Positions 1 through 9,800 of a DNA stretch of 64,000 nt are shown here, piece after piece. The stretch spans positions 55,164,676-55,228,675 of the forward strand of contig OX377205.1 in the NCBI GenBank assembly GCA_947396885.1. The letters are read 5' to 3'. Made by a program: the position numbers and the translations under genes. The DNA is from Heligmosomoides polygyrus polygyrus (Eukaryota > Nematoda > Chromadorea > Rhabditida > Heligmosomidae). Every line of letters starts with the position of its first letter. Position 1 is the stretch's first letter. A model generated the notes under the pieces. It saw only the letters and a list, made by a program, of their open reading frames with translations. It was not told where the DNA came from and ran no database searches.

Positions 1-27
1 CCTCCCTAAGCGACGTTGTCGAAAGAC

Positions 28-700
28 TACGGAAGCGGATATTTCTCAGAATTCTGGGCAATCTTCGAGACTGTTGTCCACAAGAGTGAGGAGCTCGATG
101 TTATGGAAAAATTACTCATGCTCAAGGAAAGCCTGAGAGGAAAGGCAGAAGTCGCAGTAAAAGGAATAACACTCGGGCCTGAAAACTAGGAGAGGATTAT
201 CCAAACTCTACAGGAAAACTACTGCAATCAACCTGTATATAGGTCGAATGTAGTACAAAAGTTGGTCAGTTTGAAGCTAGCCAACAGTTCTCCGGAAAGC
301 TGCTCGTCTGTTTTCGATCATGTCGATGACATGCAGAGCGGTTACCGATCAAGCGAGGCGCCGCAAAATCCTAATAAATGGCCGAAGATGTTGGAAGTGC
401 TGCTCAAGCAATCACTACAGCTTTGACTGCCAGATGCCTGACTGCAGGCAATGCGGTCGGAAACATCACACCAGCATATGTATTAAAAGGAACGCAAATT
501 CGAGGAATACTCAGCCGAATTGGAATACGAACCAAAGACCAGGGCGAAAATTGAAAGCGCTCCAAATTTTCAAAGGGAGCAGCAAAACCCTCCGAAACAA
601 GGAAATAGCGGATGTGTTCCCAAAAATACTCAGATGTGCTTTAGAACAGCGTTACCGTCATTTGCTCAAAATGCCATGTCATCGCAGCTCGTACTCATGA
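28..700 (+). pseudogene. BEL/Pao gag remnant with zinc knuckles
   Basis: From position 28 the frame resembles the Pao gag domain DUF1759, with an FSEFW-like start, a helical block around 'EKLLMLKESLRGKAE' and then an in-frame TAG at 187-189. The frame changes before 320-700, which contains two adjacent zinc knuckles in the nematode BEL arrangement. The first reads CWKCxxxxHxxxxC (C-x2-C-x4-H-x4-C) and the second reads CRQCGRKHHTSIC. The protein would assemble particles and bind RNA in an active element. The stop and frame change show it is dead. Confidence 0.75.
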
Positions 701-894
701 CTGCTGAGGGCAAAATCTGGAATTACAAAAGTAAGGGGTACGAGAAAATTCTCTTCTTCCTCGATTCCGGTGCCTTGAAAACTGTCGTTGAGGAAGCACT
801 TGCAGATCGATTAGCTTTACCAAGACAGACAACGAACTATGCACAATGTCGGGCATATGAGGTCACATTGATTCCTTCAAAAGCCATATCGTAG
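667..894 (+). pseudogene. BEL/Pao aspartic protease remnant
   Basis: The frame of 520-894 contains 'FFLDSGALKTVVEEALADRL'. DSGA is the catalytic motif of retroviral-type aspartic proteases, and DSGAQ is usual in BEL/Pao, so the residue after DSGA is altered here. It lies one frame away from the zinc knuckles upstream, which implies a frameshift in the old polyprotein. It ends at TAG about 45 codons after DSGA, shorter than a normal protease domain. Confidence 0.7.
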
Positions 895-1274
895 GCATCA
901 AACAAGGTACAGCGTTTGGAGAAGAACTTGATTTGTTTATTCAGACCAAGCCATTAATTACAAACAGTTCTCTAGCGTAAATCTGGCAAGAACGGATATA
1001 GCTTGCTTGAAAGAAAATAATATCTGTTTGGCGAATTCGAATCTTCACGGAGGGTATCAAACTCCGCATACTCGGTCTACATCACTACCATGAGCTTATT
1101 TCGGCTTCAAACTACAGTATAGCAGCACCTACGGGTCTACGTATCGCAAAAACCGTATTGAGGCCTACTATATACGGTAAAGGGTTGTTGACAACAGATA
1201 ACCTTGTGAATGCAATGTGCTTCGGATTAACATCTGTCCAAGAACATACCGAGGAAGAAACGCTACGCCAAATA
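895..1274 (+). pseudogene. Decayed protease-RT linker of the BEL/Pao pol
   Basis: No long open frame remains, but the segment lies between the protease and the RT start of the same element and is interrupted at 1275 by the fold-back insertion. I assign it by position only. Confidence 0.4.
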
Positions 1275-1276
1275 TA

Positions 1277-2339
1277 ATAGGTTGTCCCATAAGTCTTCGC
1301 CGTTTTTTCAACGATTCACTGCAGATTTCGCCGGCGGTTTCTTGCACAGCGCTGCACATCCTTCGAAAGAAAATGATTTGCTCTATCAGAGCATTTATTG
1401 CATTTCTTTTTTCATCATGGATTTTGTCAATTTTTAGGTCGTTGAAGTGAAAAGCGAAAAAGTGAAAAAGTAGCCATTTGCGCACTTGTTCTCTCCGCTT
1501 AGGTTTGTAATTTTTTGCACAGTTTTTTTATAGCATTTGAAAGACAATGTTCTGTGCTACAAAAACATGTGTTAGTTCTATTTACTCATTTGTCCTGTAT
1601 TGATTTTTAGGTCATCAAATTGGGACGTCCGAAGGAGGGTGGTTATTTTTGCCGTCAGCTCCTGCTCTGTGGTTGGACTTTTTGGGTTGGCGTCATTCGA
1701 AAGAAAATGTCTTGCTCTATAAGAATATGTGTTGCGCTTATTGATTTCTATTGAATATCAACAAAATACCAAAAAGAGAAAAATCGTCTTCACCAACAAC
1801 TCCTTCTCCTTCTTCAGTTGTTGATATTCGACAGAAATCAGTGTGAGCCAATTAACGCGACACAAATTCTTACTGAGCAAGACATCTTCTTCCAAGCGAC
1901 ATATAACACCAAGCAAAAAAGTTCAACCACAGAACCGGAGTTTTGGTAAAAATTCGGACGGGAAAGTCGGAATTCCCAATTTGATGGCCTAAAAATCAAT
2001 AAAGGGCAAAGAAAAGAAAAAAGAGAAAAGAAGAGAGAAAATAGGACCAACATATATTCTTGTAGTACAGAACATTGCTTTCAAACGCTGTAAAAGCGCA
2101 AAAAATTACAAACCTAAGCGGAGAGAAGAAGTGCGCAAATGGCTTCTTTTCCACTTTTCCACTTTTCACTTCAACGACCTAGAAATTGAAAAAATTCATG
2201 AAAGGAAAAAAATACAACATATGGTCTGGTAGAGCAAATCATTCTCTTTCGAAAGCTATGCAGCGCTATGCAAGAGACCGCCGACGAAATCTGCAGTGAA
2301 TCGTTGAAAAAAACGGCGGGGACTTAAGGGACAACCTTA
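1277..2339. mobile_element. Mariner-type fold-back element, copy 1
   Basis: The ends read ATAGGTTGTCCCATAAG and, inverted, TAAGGTTGTCCCTTAAG. TA dinucleotides flank it at 1275-1276 and 2340-2341. The inverted match is not confined to the tips: the two halves pair along about 480 bp each, around a short centre near 1760-1820, so the transcript would be one long hairpin. No transposase frame is present, so it would need a mariner enzyme in trans. It splits the BEL/Pao pol gene. A second copy is at 19509-22374. Confidence 0.85.
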
Positions 2340-2399
2340 TATGAGCTAGACAAACTAGGAATTTCCGAAGAGGAATTCAAAAGGATGACGAAGCCGTTG

Positions 2400-3060
2400 A
2401 ATACCTTGAAAAGTATTCTAAAATGATTTCGTATGAAAATCAGTACATAACTGCACCTTTTCCTTTAAGAGACAACATTGGACAACCAGAAGACAATTTC
2501 ACAATTGCTATCCGTAGACTAGAGTCTCTTCAAAAGACTCTACAGCACAACGCTGAACAGCGTAAGTGGTATTGCAAAGTCATCCAAAAGTTTGTCAATA
2601 AAAAGATACTGCAACCCCTCTTTGGCTCAGAAACCGAAGCGCCGTTGGAACCTACTACATGCCCCACTCAGGTGTATGGAAATCTACGCGTCTTCATATC
2701 GAAAGAATCAACTTTCCTTGAATGACGTAATTCATAAAGGAGATCATTCGTGAACAAAATCCATAACATTCTTCGGACCTCACAATCCAAGAAGATTATC
2801 ATCATATGCCACATTGAAGCAGCGTTCACTCAAATTCGTCTTTTTACATCGCACAAAGATCTCTGCAGATTTTTGTGGGTAAAGAGCATCAATTTGCCGC
2901 CAACAAGGTATAATCTAAATAATTCTGAACAGGTCAACTCACAAAACCATAAAAAAGACCGATTGGACTCGCAATTCATAAAGTGTCACAACAAAATTCT
3001 CTTCTGACATCAAAGTAACGAAAAGGGGAATCGTTAATCAGATAAATTCTACATATGATC
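2400..3060 (+). pseudogene. BEL/Pao reverse transcriptase remnant
   Basis: The frame at 2423-2725 matches the N-terminal part of Pao RT (a PFPLRDN..LxxAIRRLESL-like block). The frame at 2750-3007 holds motif A with 'HIEAAFTQIRL' followed by 'DLCRFLWV'. In active Pao elements the first position of this motif is the catalytic aspartate (DIEAAF-type). Here it is histidine, so the polymerase would be inactive even without the frameshifts. The YxDD region is not recognisable and much of the palm is lost. Confidence 0.75.
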
Positions 3061-3745
3061 TGATCAGAGTGGCGAGTCCACTCCTAGTAAAACAGAAATG
3101 TATGGTGAGAGAAGTTTTCAATACAGGACTTGACTGGAAAAGAAATCTCAGAGGATTTCCGCAATAAATGGAATCATTTATGCAAAGAAGGCGATAATGC
3201 CTTAATATATATACCGCGTCACATATTACAGCGACCTGCTAGCAGTCGCCTATGGGTGTTTGCCGATGCTAGAAATATGGCCATATCCACCTGTGCCTAC
3301 TTCCAGTTTCAATCATGAAAGAAGATTTCACCTCTAATTAGCAGGAAAACCAAGCTAACACCTAAAAAGTGCCGTCAAACAATTCCACGACTAGAACCGG
3401 TAGGAATTTTGATGGCTGCACGGCTGTCTAAGGCCATAAGTGCAACATATGAAGCTGCAACCAAGGTATCCATTGTATCCGTTGTACAGCGGAATTGCCC
3501 TCTGTTGATTAAAAGCAATAAGAAGGGTTTTGGTCGCCAACAAACGCGAAAGAATATTGAAAATAAGGCGCAGCCATGAATCAAATGGCGTAGAAGTTAG
3601 ATTACTTCATGTCATCACAACCCATAACTCGGCAGATGCTGGAACTAGAGATCTAGGTACTAAAGAGATTTCAAGCAGCGATTATATCAATCGACCCAGT
3701 GGCTGGAAGGCAGTCTCGCCACATGGCCACCAACCGAAATAGACT
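3060..3745 (+). pseudogene. BEL/Pao connection and RNase H remnant
   Basis: The frame at 3130-3318 contains 'SRLWVFADARNMAISTCAYF', which corresponds to the RNase H start of BEL elements (ELHxFxDAS..). Its first metal-binding aspartate (FADA) is kept. Position 3368 onward gives 'TIPRLEPVGILMAARL', equivalent to the T(I/L)PRLEL block. The frame at 3530-3742 gives 'ITTHNSADAGTRDL', equivalent to the conserved HxxxxxNPAD..TRG segment. Several frame changes join these pieces. Confidence 0.75.
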
Positions 3746-3769
3746 GTATTGAAATTACGGAAGAAACCG

Positions 3770-5300
3770 AGCCAGCTGACATATTATCGCTCACGAACAT
3801 AGCGAAGGCCAGCTTTCCCACTAGGCCAGAGGTTAGCAATAAGACGCTAATAGATTTAACTCGGTTCTCTAATCTGAGCAAGGCTCTACAAATAGTTTCA
3901 ACTGTGGGCAACTCACTCTAACATCACTCTCACTAAACAAATGGGTTTCTACAGTAAACAGCAACCGAGCTACAAATATTGGTGTCACAACGATAGCAAA
4001 GTTTGACTCTTCTGTGATAATTACTTCACGACACATTGAGGTTGCCGAAAATGTTCTCATACTACATGAACAGAACGGTGTAAGTATTAAAGACCTCCAA
4101 AAACAATTCCATAATAAAAAGGTCATCTCCGATCAAAACGGAATCCTTCGCTATGAGTCACGTTTGCAAAACGCAGTCATTTCATTTGATACAAAATCAC
4201 CCATATTTGTACCACAAACATCGGACCTAGTCCGTCCCATACTTCTACAAGTACACATAAATAAATGCTCATTGTGGAAAGGACTCGATGTCAGCCATTT
4301 TAAGGCAAAGATTCTGAATTCCTCGAGCTGTCAATGTGATTAGTAAAGTACTAAAGCATTGTTCCACTTGCAAGAGATATCAAGGGCTACCACTAGGAGC
4401 TCCAAATATGCCTTCACCGCCATCTGATCGAGTGGTGTCATCAAAACCATTCGAAAATGTAGGATGTGACTTCATGGGACCATATCTGTCCAAGTCACTG
4501 GCAAAGATGTATGTCTGCCTTTATACATATCCAGGTATATCCAGGTCGTACGTACATACATACGTATATAGACTTATATTTTCGTTTATACACATGTGTA
4601 TACCTTCATATATACCCATATATATGCACATGAATGTGTGAATTTATATGCATTTGAATATATACACATGTATATGTATTCAATTCACCAGGGCCCCCTA
4701 TATTGGTGGCGCTTGGGAGAGACTACTAGGCTCTGTTCAGAAAGCGTTCAATCAATCCATCGGACTGTTTCACAGAAATGAGTACAGTTATTACGAGGAC
4801 TGAGACCATCCTCAATACGAGACCGCTTACTAAACTTAGCTCTGACAATCTAAGCATCCTACCACTATGAATTTTCTCCAGGGAAATCTATGATTCTCTC
4901 TACAAGAATCTGATGACTGTATTGACTTGGAGAATCCATCGTACGATGCCGACTTCATACAGTCACAAAAGCAAGCAAAAGAAGCTTTGCGATGTTCTGA
5001 GAACAACGCCAATAAGTTCTGGGAAAAGTGGAACACTCTGTTTTTAACTCCCTTGAGAGAAACTCAAAGAATAATTCTCAAACAGCCGCGGCACTTGAAT
5101 GGAACGTGTCCCAAAGTGGGTGAGATTGTCGGTATCGAACAAGAGCTAATCCCTTGAGGAAATTGGCCCTATAGCAAGATAATCGATGTCAGTAGTTCCG
5201 CCAACGGACTTATAATGTCAGCAAAGGTGCAAATGGCGAACCACAAGACAATTAATCGGCCTCTTAACAAGATATATCCGCTAGAAATTCGTAGTAACAT
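3770..5300 (+). pseudogene. BEL/Pao integrase remnant, centre replaced
   Basis: The frame at 4014-4343 resembles the integrase zinc-binding region (a DQNGILRYESRLQNA-type block). Continuing from 4336, paired cysteines (CSTCKR) lead to 'FENVGCDFMGP', which carries the first catalytic aspartate. After a 150-bp foreign AT-rich repeat, frame changes lead to a GGAWERLLGSV block with the catalytic glutamate near 4715. The segment with the second aspartate is missing. A DUF5641-like C-terminus (WEKWNTLFLTPLRE, then PLNKIYPLEI) runs from about 4927 to 5290 with a TGA at 5156-5158. The product cannot be active. Confidence 0.75.
4526..4681. repeat. AT-rich dispersed repeat, copy 1 (inside integrase)
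   Basis: This segment begins with a doubled TATCCAGG motif and continues with alternating TACATA/TATACA-rich sequence. It matches 42679-42835 nearly base for base over about 150 bp. It sits where roughly 100 integrase codons should be, so it marks an insertion with deletion or a gene-conversion patch. Confidence 0.75.
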
Positions 5301-5349
5301 CGAATCAAACGATGGCGAAACATCCGAACCCCACACATCTGAACCTCCT

Positions 5350-7330
5350 ATGGTAGCTTCCCGATCATGCCGTGCAGTAAAGGTATAGTCAGCATTCCAC
5401 CAATAAGTGGACAATTCGAGTTATGCATTGACGGACGGTGTCAAGCCTTGCCTATTAGCATAAATACACTCAATTACTTCTCACCAATCTCTCATACTGA
5501 TCGAGACAGTACGGTTCGCATTCGTTCAGTATTCAATAGTCTGATCCAAGAGAAAACGAAAATCTGTGACCTGCAAAATTTTGTGATCATCAACAAATCC
5601 TATTAAAAGCTTCCTGGGAAACCCGCATTGTTGGCCAGTTGGAGCCGTAGCAACAATAGCCATCTTCAGTTGTTTGGCCATAATAGTCGCATTAATGACA
5701 GCTTGGGTCATAGCTGAGTGAAGAAAATCAAGAACACTAAGAGTTTGAAAATAGTCAAACACCTCAGAGCAACCTTTGAAGAGAATGTCCCAAGCTTCGC
5801 GCTTGCACCACTTCCAGCATTACTGCCTATCTTAATATATGCTGCATTATGACTAGTGTCAACGATAACTGCGTGCCAACATGGGTTTATGCGTCACTGT
5901 GCCGAAGTCGTCTGCAATGAAGGCAATCACTGCCACCTCGAATACAGCCGAGAACTATTGTTCAACAGGCTGCAATCAGAAATATGCATCAAGGTAATAC
6001 ATGCAAATGAGAGCGTAGAAGTTGCAAAATTCTGAAAGCAGCGAATTTCTAATGCTCGAAAGTGACTGAGTTCTTTACTAGATCCACTAGAGTGCAAATC
6101 TTTCACGTGAAGCGATGTGCACAAGCAGGGTGTTGCATTGCAGATAAATGTGAACCTATTAGCGCAAGTGATTGCATAGCTGAATTAAACCATACTAGGG
6201 AATATCCCGGTTATACGGGTTGCTTGAACAGTTGTGAAGGCGTCTTATGTGGATGTTTTTTTGCCTGAGCGAGATGCTGATCTACAGAATCGCACACAAA
6301 CAGCTATCAAAAAAATCTTTCAAGTCGTTCAGTGTTTGCATTGGACACAACTCATAGAGCTAGAAATAGAAATAACCAACAGGACAGTGGCTTTCACAAA
6401 AAAAATTTCGTCCACACTTAACGGAAGCAATAGCCAACTTTAGCATAACTGTAGCTTCAATTCAAAAGCAAGCAGCATCGCTGGAAGGCAAACGATTCGC
6501 TATAACTTCAAACACTTCGTTTTTCCAGCTCACTACGAAATTCCAGTGGCTTGTAATAATCCTGTGCAAGCCCTCGATCGTTTTAGCACCTGTTCTTACC
6601 GCATAAGACGAACATCCGTGCACACCAGCGACTGTCCGAAGGACTCTATTCCCATGCTTCATCGCAGCGAAAATAGATTGCTCTTGATGACACCCTACGG
6701 GATTACAATATCGAAAATGAAATCGTTTCGACGTCAAGCAAAGAGGAGATGGTCTTATGCATAGAATCCAAAGCGCTTCAAACCTATGCTGAATTTGTCT
6801 TCAACCAGGACTGTAGCCTCGAAAATTCCGACTTAACTGGTTGTTACGAATGCGAGTAAGGAGCACATTTTACAGCCGTATGCAAAGCGCAAACATATGC
6901 GACGGACACTGTAATCTGCGACTCCCAACAATTTTCAATTAAATGTAGACCATAGGTGAAAAGAATCAATAATTTTTTGACCATCCAATAGTAAATGAAC
7001 GCTGACGGATGCATTGTTCAACGAAGCTCACGATATTCCTCTTGAATGCTATGTTACATTATCATATACGTACACCAGACACTGCCTTTGACGCAAGGTC
7101 ACATGGCGTAACCCTACGACACCAGTGGTTTTCTCATATCAGTATACTGAATATTGACCCACTAGTGCAGGTTATCCGCAATCATTGGAAACTAACTCTT
7201 GGAGCATTGAGCTCCATAGAACTACTTACTGGCCTCACTTACAAAATGGGTCCATGCATTCTTATAGCTATTCTATCCTCTATCGAGTCCGTTGCAGCAC
7301 TATATAACCTTCCGTATGTGAAACATTAAC
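5350..7330 (+). pseudogene. Envelope-like glycoprotein remnant of the BEL/Pao element
   Basis: The region follows pol where env lies in nematode semotiviruses. The cysteine-dense frame at 6062-6268, with a YPGYTGC motif and a CxGxLCGCF-like motif, resembles the phlebovirus Gc (G2)-type fusion glycoprotein of Tas/Cer13-like elements. The frame at 6234-6443 and the stretch to about 6770 continue the ectodomain in other frames. The frame at 7009-7329 ends in a hydrophobic run that fits a C-terminal membrane anchor. At least four frame changes or stops separate these pieces, so no functional protein can be made. The assignment rests on cysteine spacing and position. Confidence 0.6.
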
Positions 7331-7479
7331 GCCATCTCTAAAACTGCATTCATCTTCCCATTGTGTCGTTCATTGTACATAATCATGCTACGATGCATGT
7401 AAAAGGGCGCGCCTCCCATGGCGCGACCATATAGCCGCGAAGTGAGCCCCTTGGAACACGAAACCGGGCCTCCGCTCCC

Positions 7480-9040
7480 TTTAGGGCCTCGCCAGCCGAG
7501 TAAGGCTCGAGGAGCCGACGCTCACTCGAAAGCACGGCGAGTGTGGAAAGTATGCGAATATCCCTGATGCGAGGACGGCATCGGAGTAACTGTATTAATC
7601 CAAAAGTTAAGCAACGTAGGAAAGACACGCGTGGCAACACTGAATGTGAGTACGTTCCCCGGGCCGCTCCTTTGAGTTGGCAGAGGCGAAGAAAGGATGA
7701 CTTCTTTGCGGTGCAAGAGACGAGGTGGTCCTGTAGCAAGTCAAGGGACACAGGCCGAAGCTTTAAGGCCGTTCTCCTTCCTTCACTCTCGGGACCACCA
7801 GCGCTGTTGGTGTAATCGTCTACGAACGCTTCCGAGACGCGGTTGCAAGCGTGGAGCGTTTTAGCGACCGCTTGATGAAGATCGTTGTCGCTTTTGAACG
7901 GCGAATGTATCACCTCTTCTCTTCCAAGATGCTATGCTCCGTAGCCTGGCTGCTCCGAAAGAGACAAGGATGAGTTTTGGATCCTGCTTGATGAAAACAC
8001 AGCAAAAGTTCCATTACTGGACGTAATTATTGTTGCAGGTATCTTAACGGTCACGTTGAAGCAACAAAAAACGGTTACTGCTGTCATGCTGGTTTCGGAT
8101 GCGGATCACGTAATGCCGATGGTGAGCGCATACTTGAGTATGTAGAATCACACGACCTCACCATCGTGAACACGATGATTCAAAAACCTGACTCCGGCCT
8201 CATCTCGTTTTCTACGGGAACACTAAAGCTCAAATCGACTTTGTCCTTGTGAGGAATCGACATCAAGAGCTAGTCACTGATACGAAGATCGTACCGTACG
8301 AGACGGCCGCCACCCAACATAGACCGCTGATCTGTACTATGAAAATTGCTCCTTCAAGCACTAAGGCCTATGTCATACCATCGCTCACCCCGAGCGAACC
8401 CTAATGGTAGGCTCCCATATCGACTCATCGCTTCGCACGGTCGATATGGGAGGTTATCATTAGGCTTCGCTCGGGGTGAGCGATGGTATGACATAGGCCT
8501 AAACAGGCCGTGCGATGCTGTCCAGCAGGAACTAAGTGGTGGCGATTGAAGGAGAATGAAGCAGCTGTGACATCTCGCATTCGGTTGCAGACTGTCACGA
8601 CCGTCGAAGAAACCAGGTGAGGTGCTACGAAGATATACTAGATGTTGCACGTTCCGAACTTGGCACTACGAAATTGGGACGGCGTAAGGTCGGCAGGCAG
8701 TCATGGCTGTGGACTAACGAGGTTAAGGAAAAAGTCCGTGGGAAGAAGAGGTTATATGCATTCCTCAGCGACAATAGAGCCGAGAAATGTCGCTTGTATC
8801 AGGAAGCGAAGAAATCTACCAAGAGGGCAGTGGCCGCTGGAAGAGCCACTCATTACGATGATGTCAACGAGAGACTTGAGTCGCGCGATGGTGAGCGACT
8901 TCTTTATCGACTCGCCAAGGTCCGTCATTGCCAGACCGAGGATGTTGAAAAGTTCTTTGGCATCAACGATGTGAATGACCTTGTCCTAATGAACCGCAAA
9001 ATGGCCTTGCATCGATACCTCTGTGAAACGTTCGTGCACG
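7480..9040 (+). mobile_element. RTE family 1, decayed partial copy
   Basis: The sequence follows the nearly intact element at 15465-18603 from about its base 15650 to about 17040. It covers the endonuclease (the GTCGCT/GTTGCAGG area near 8010-8040) and the start of the RT ORF, which is open at 8617-9153 (WLWTNEVKEKVRGKKRLY..). Many frameshifts break the endonuclease. The RT domain proper is missing, and a 141-bp palindrome interrupts the copy at 8362-8502. The left boundary is uncertain; 7383-7480 may be an unmatched 5' part. Confidence 0.8.
8362..8502. repeat. Palindromic MITE-like insertion in RTE copy
   Basis: Inverted ends begin AGGCCTATGTCATACCATCG at 8364 and pair with CGATGGTATGACATAGGCCT ending at 8500. 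The match extends through the CCCCGAGCGAA block to about 35 bp per arm. The intact RTE at 15465-18603 lacks this block at the equivalent place, so it is an insertion. Confidence 0.75.
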
Positions 9041-9146
9041 CTGAAGAAACCTGTTTGGGATCGTCCGAAGTAAACATGCAGTACAGAGTGATATTCAACT
9101 GTTCGGTCTCAGTAAGGATGATGCCCGGGGACATTATTGAAAGAGT

Positions 9147-9800
9147 GAGGTAACCGTACGCCGTTACTCCGTCCACGTTCACTCCACGTCAGTTAGTTTG
9201 GGGTTCTGGCACAATACCTGCCACTGTTATGCTTCATCTTCGATGTGTATTCCGCCGGGTCTCTTTGTGTTGAAATCGTGCGTAAGTCGGAACTATGAAG
9301 GCCAGCTCGGTGTTGCGATAACCTGCTGAATTTGAGAAGACATGTTTCGTTCCGAGCGCTCTGTGAGTAGTACGCAAGGACGCTGACGTGGACGCAGTGT
9401 CAGCCGACATTTCGACGGCGTAGCGAGGACGGTTGAATCGAACAGGTGGCCGCGTAGGTAACCGTACGCCGTTACTGACTGAGGTAACCGTACGCCGTTA
9501 CTCCGTCCACGTTCACTCCACGTCAGTTAGTTTGGGGTTCTGGCACAATACCTGCCACTGTTATGCTTCATCTTCGATGTGTATTCCGCCGGGTCTCTTT
9601 GTGTTGAAATCGTGCGTAAGTCGGAACTGTGAAGGCCAGCTCGGTGTTGCGATAACCTGCTGAACTTGAGAAGACATGTTTCGTTCCGAGCGCTCTGTGA
9701 GTAGTACGCAAGGACGCTGACGTGGACGCAGTGTCAGCCGACATTTCGGCGGCGTAGCGAGGACGGTTGAATCGAACAGGCGGCCGCGTAGATCGGGATC
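9147..9800. repeat. Tandem duplication of a LINE 3' end
   Basis: A 334-bp segment starting GAGGTAACCGTACGCCGTTA at 9147 is repeated from 9481 with only a few substitutions. A short extra copy of the terminal motif lies at 9457-9476. The repeat unit is the 3' end of the minus-strand LINE, so two 3' termini lie one after the other. Confidence 0.85.

Larger units (their letters stand above)
1..7335 (+). mobile_element. Decayed BEL/Pao (semotivirus-like) retroelement
   Basis: Gag, aspartic protease, RT, RNase H, integrase and an envelope-like region follow one another on the plus strand, which is the order of env-bearing BEL/Pao elements of nematodes (Belpaoviridae, Semotivirus). The left end lies outside the window and no LTR is recognised at the right end. 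Reading frames change many times and contain stops, so this is an old inactive copy. A mariner-type fold-back element interrupts pol at 1277-2339, and an AT-rich repeat replaces part of the integrase at 4526-4681. Confidence 0.85.
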
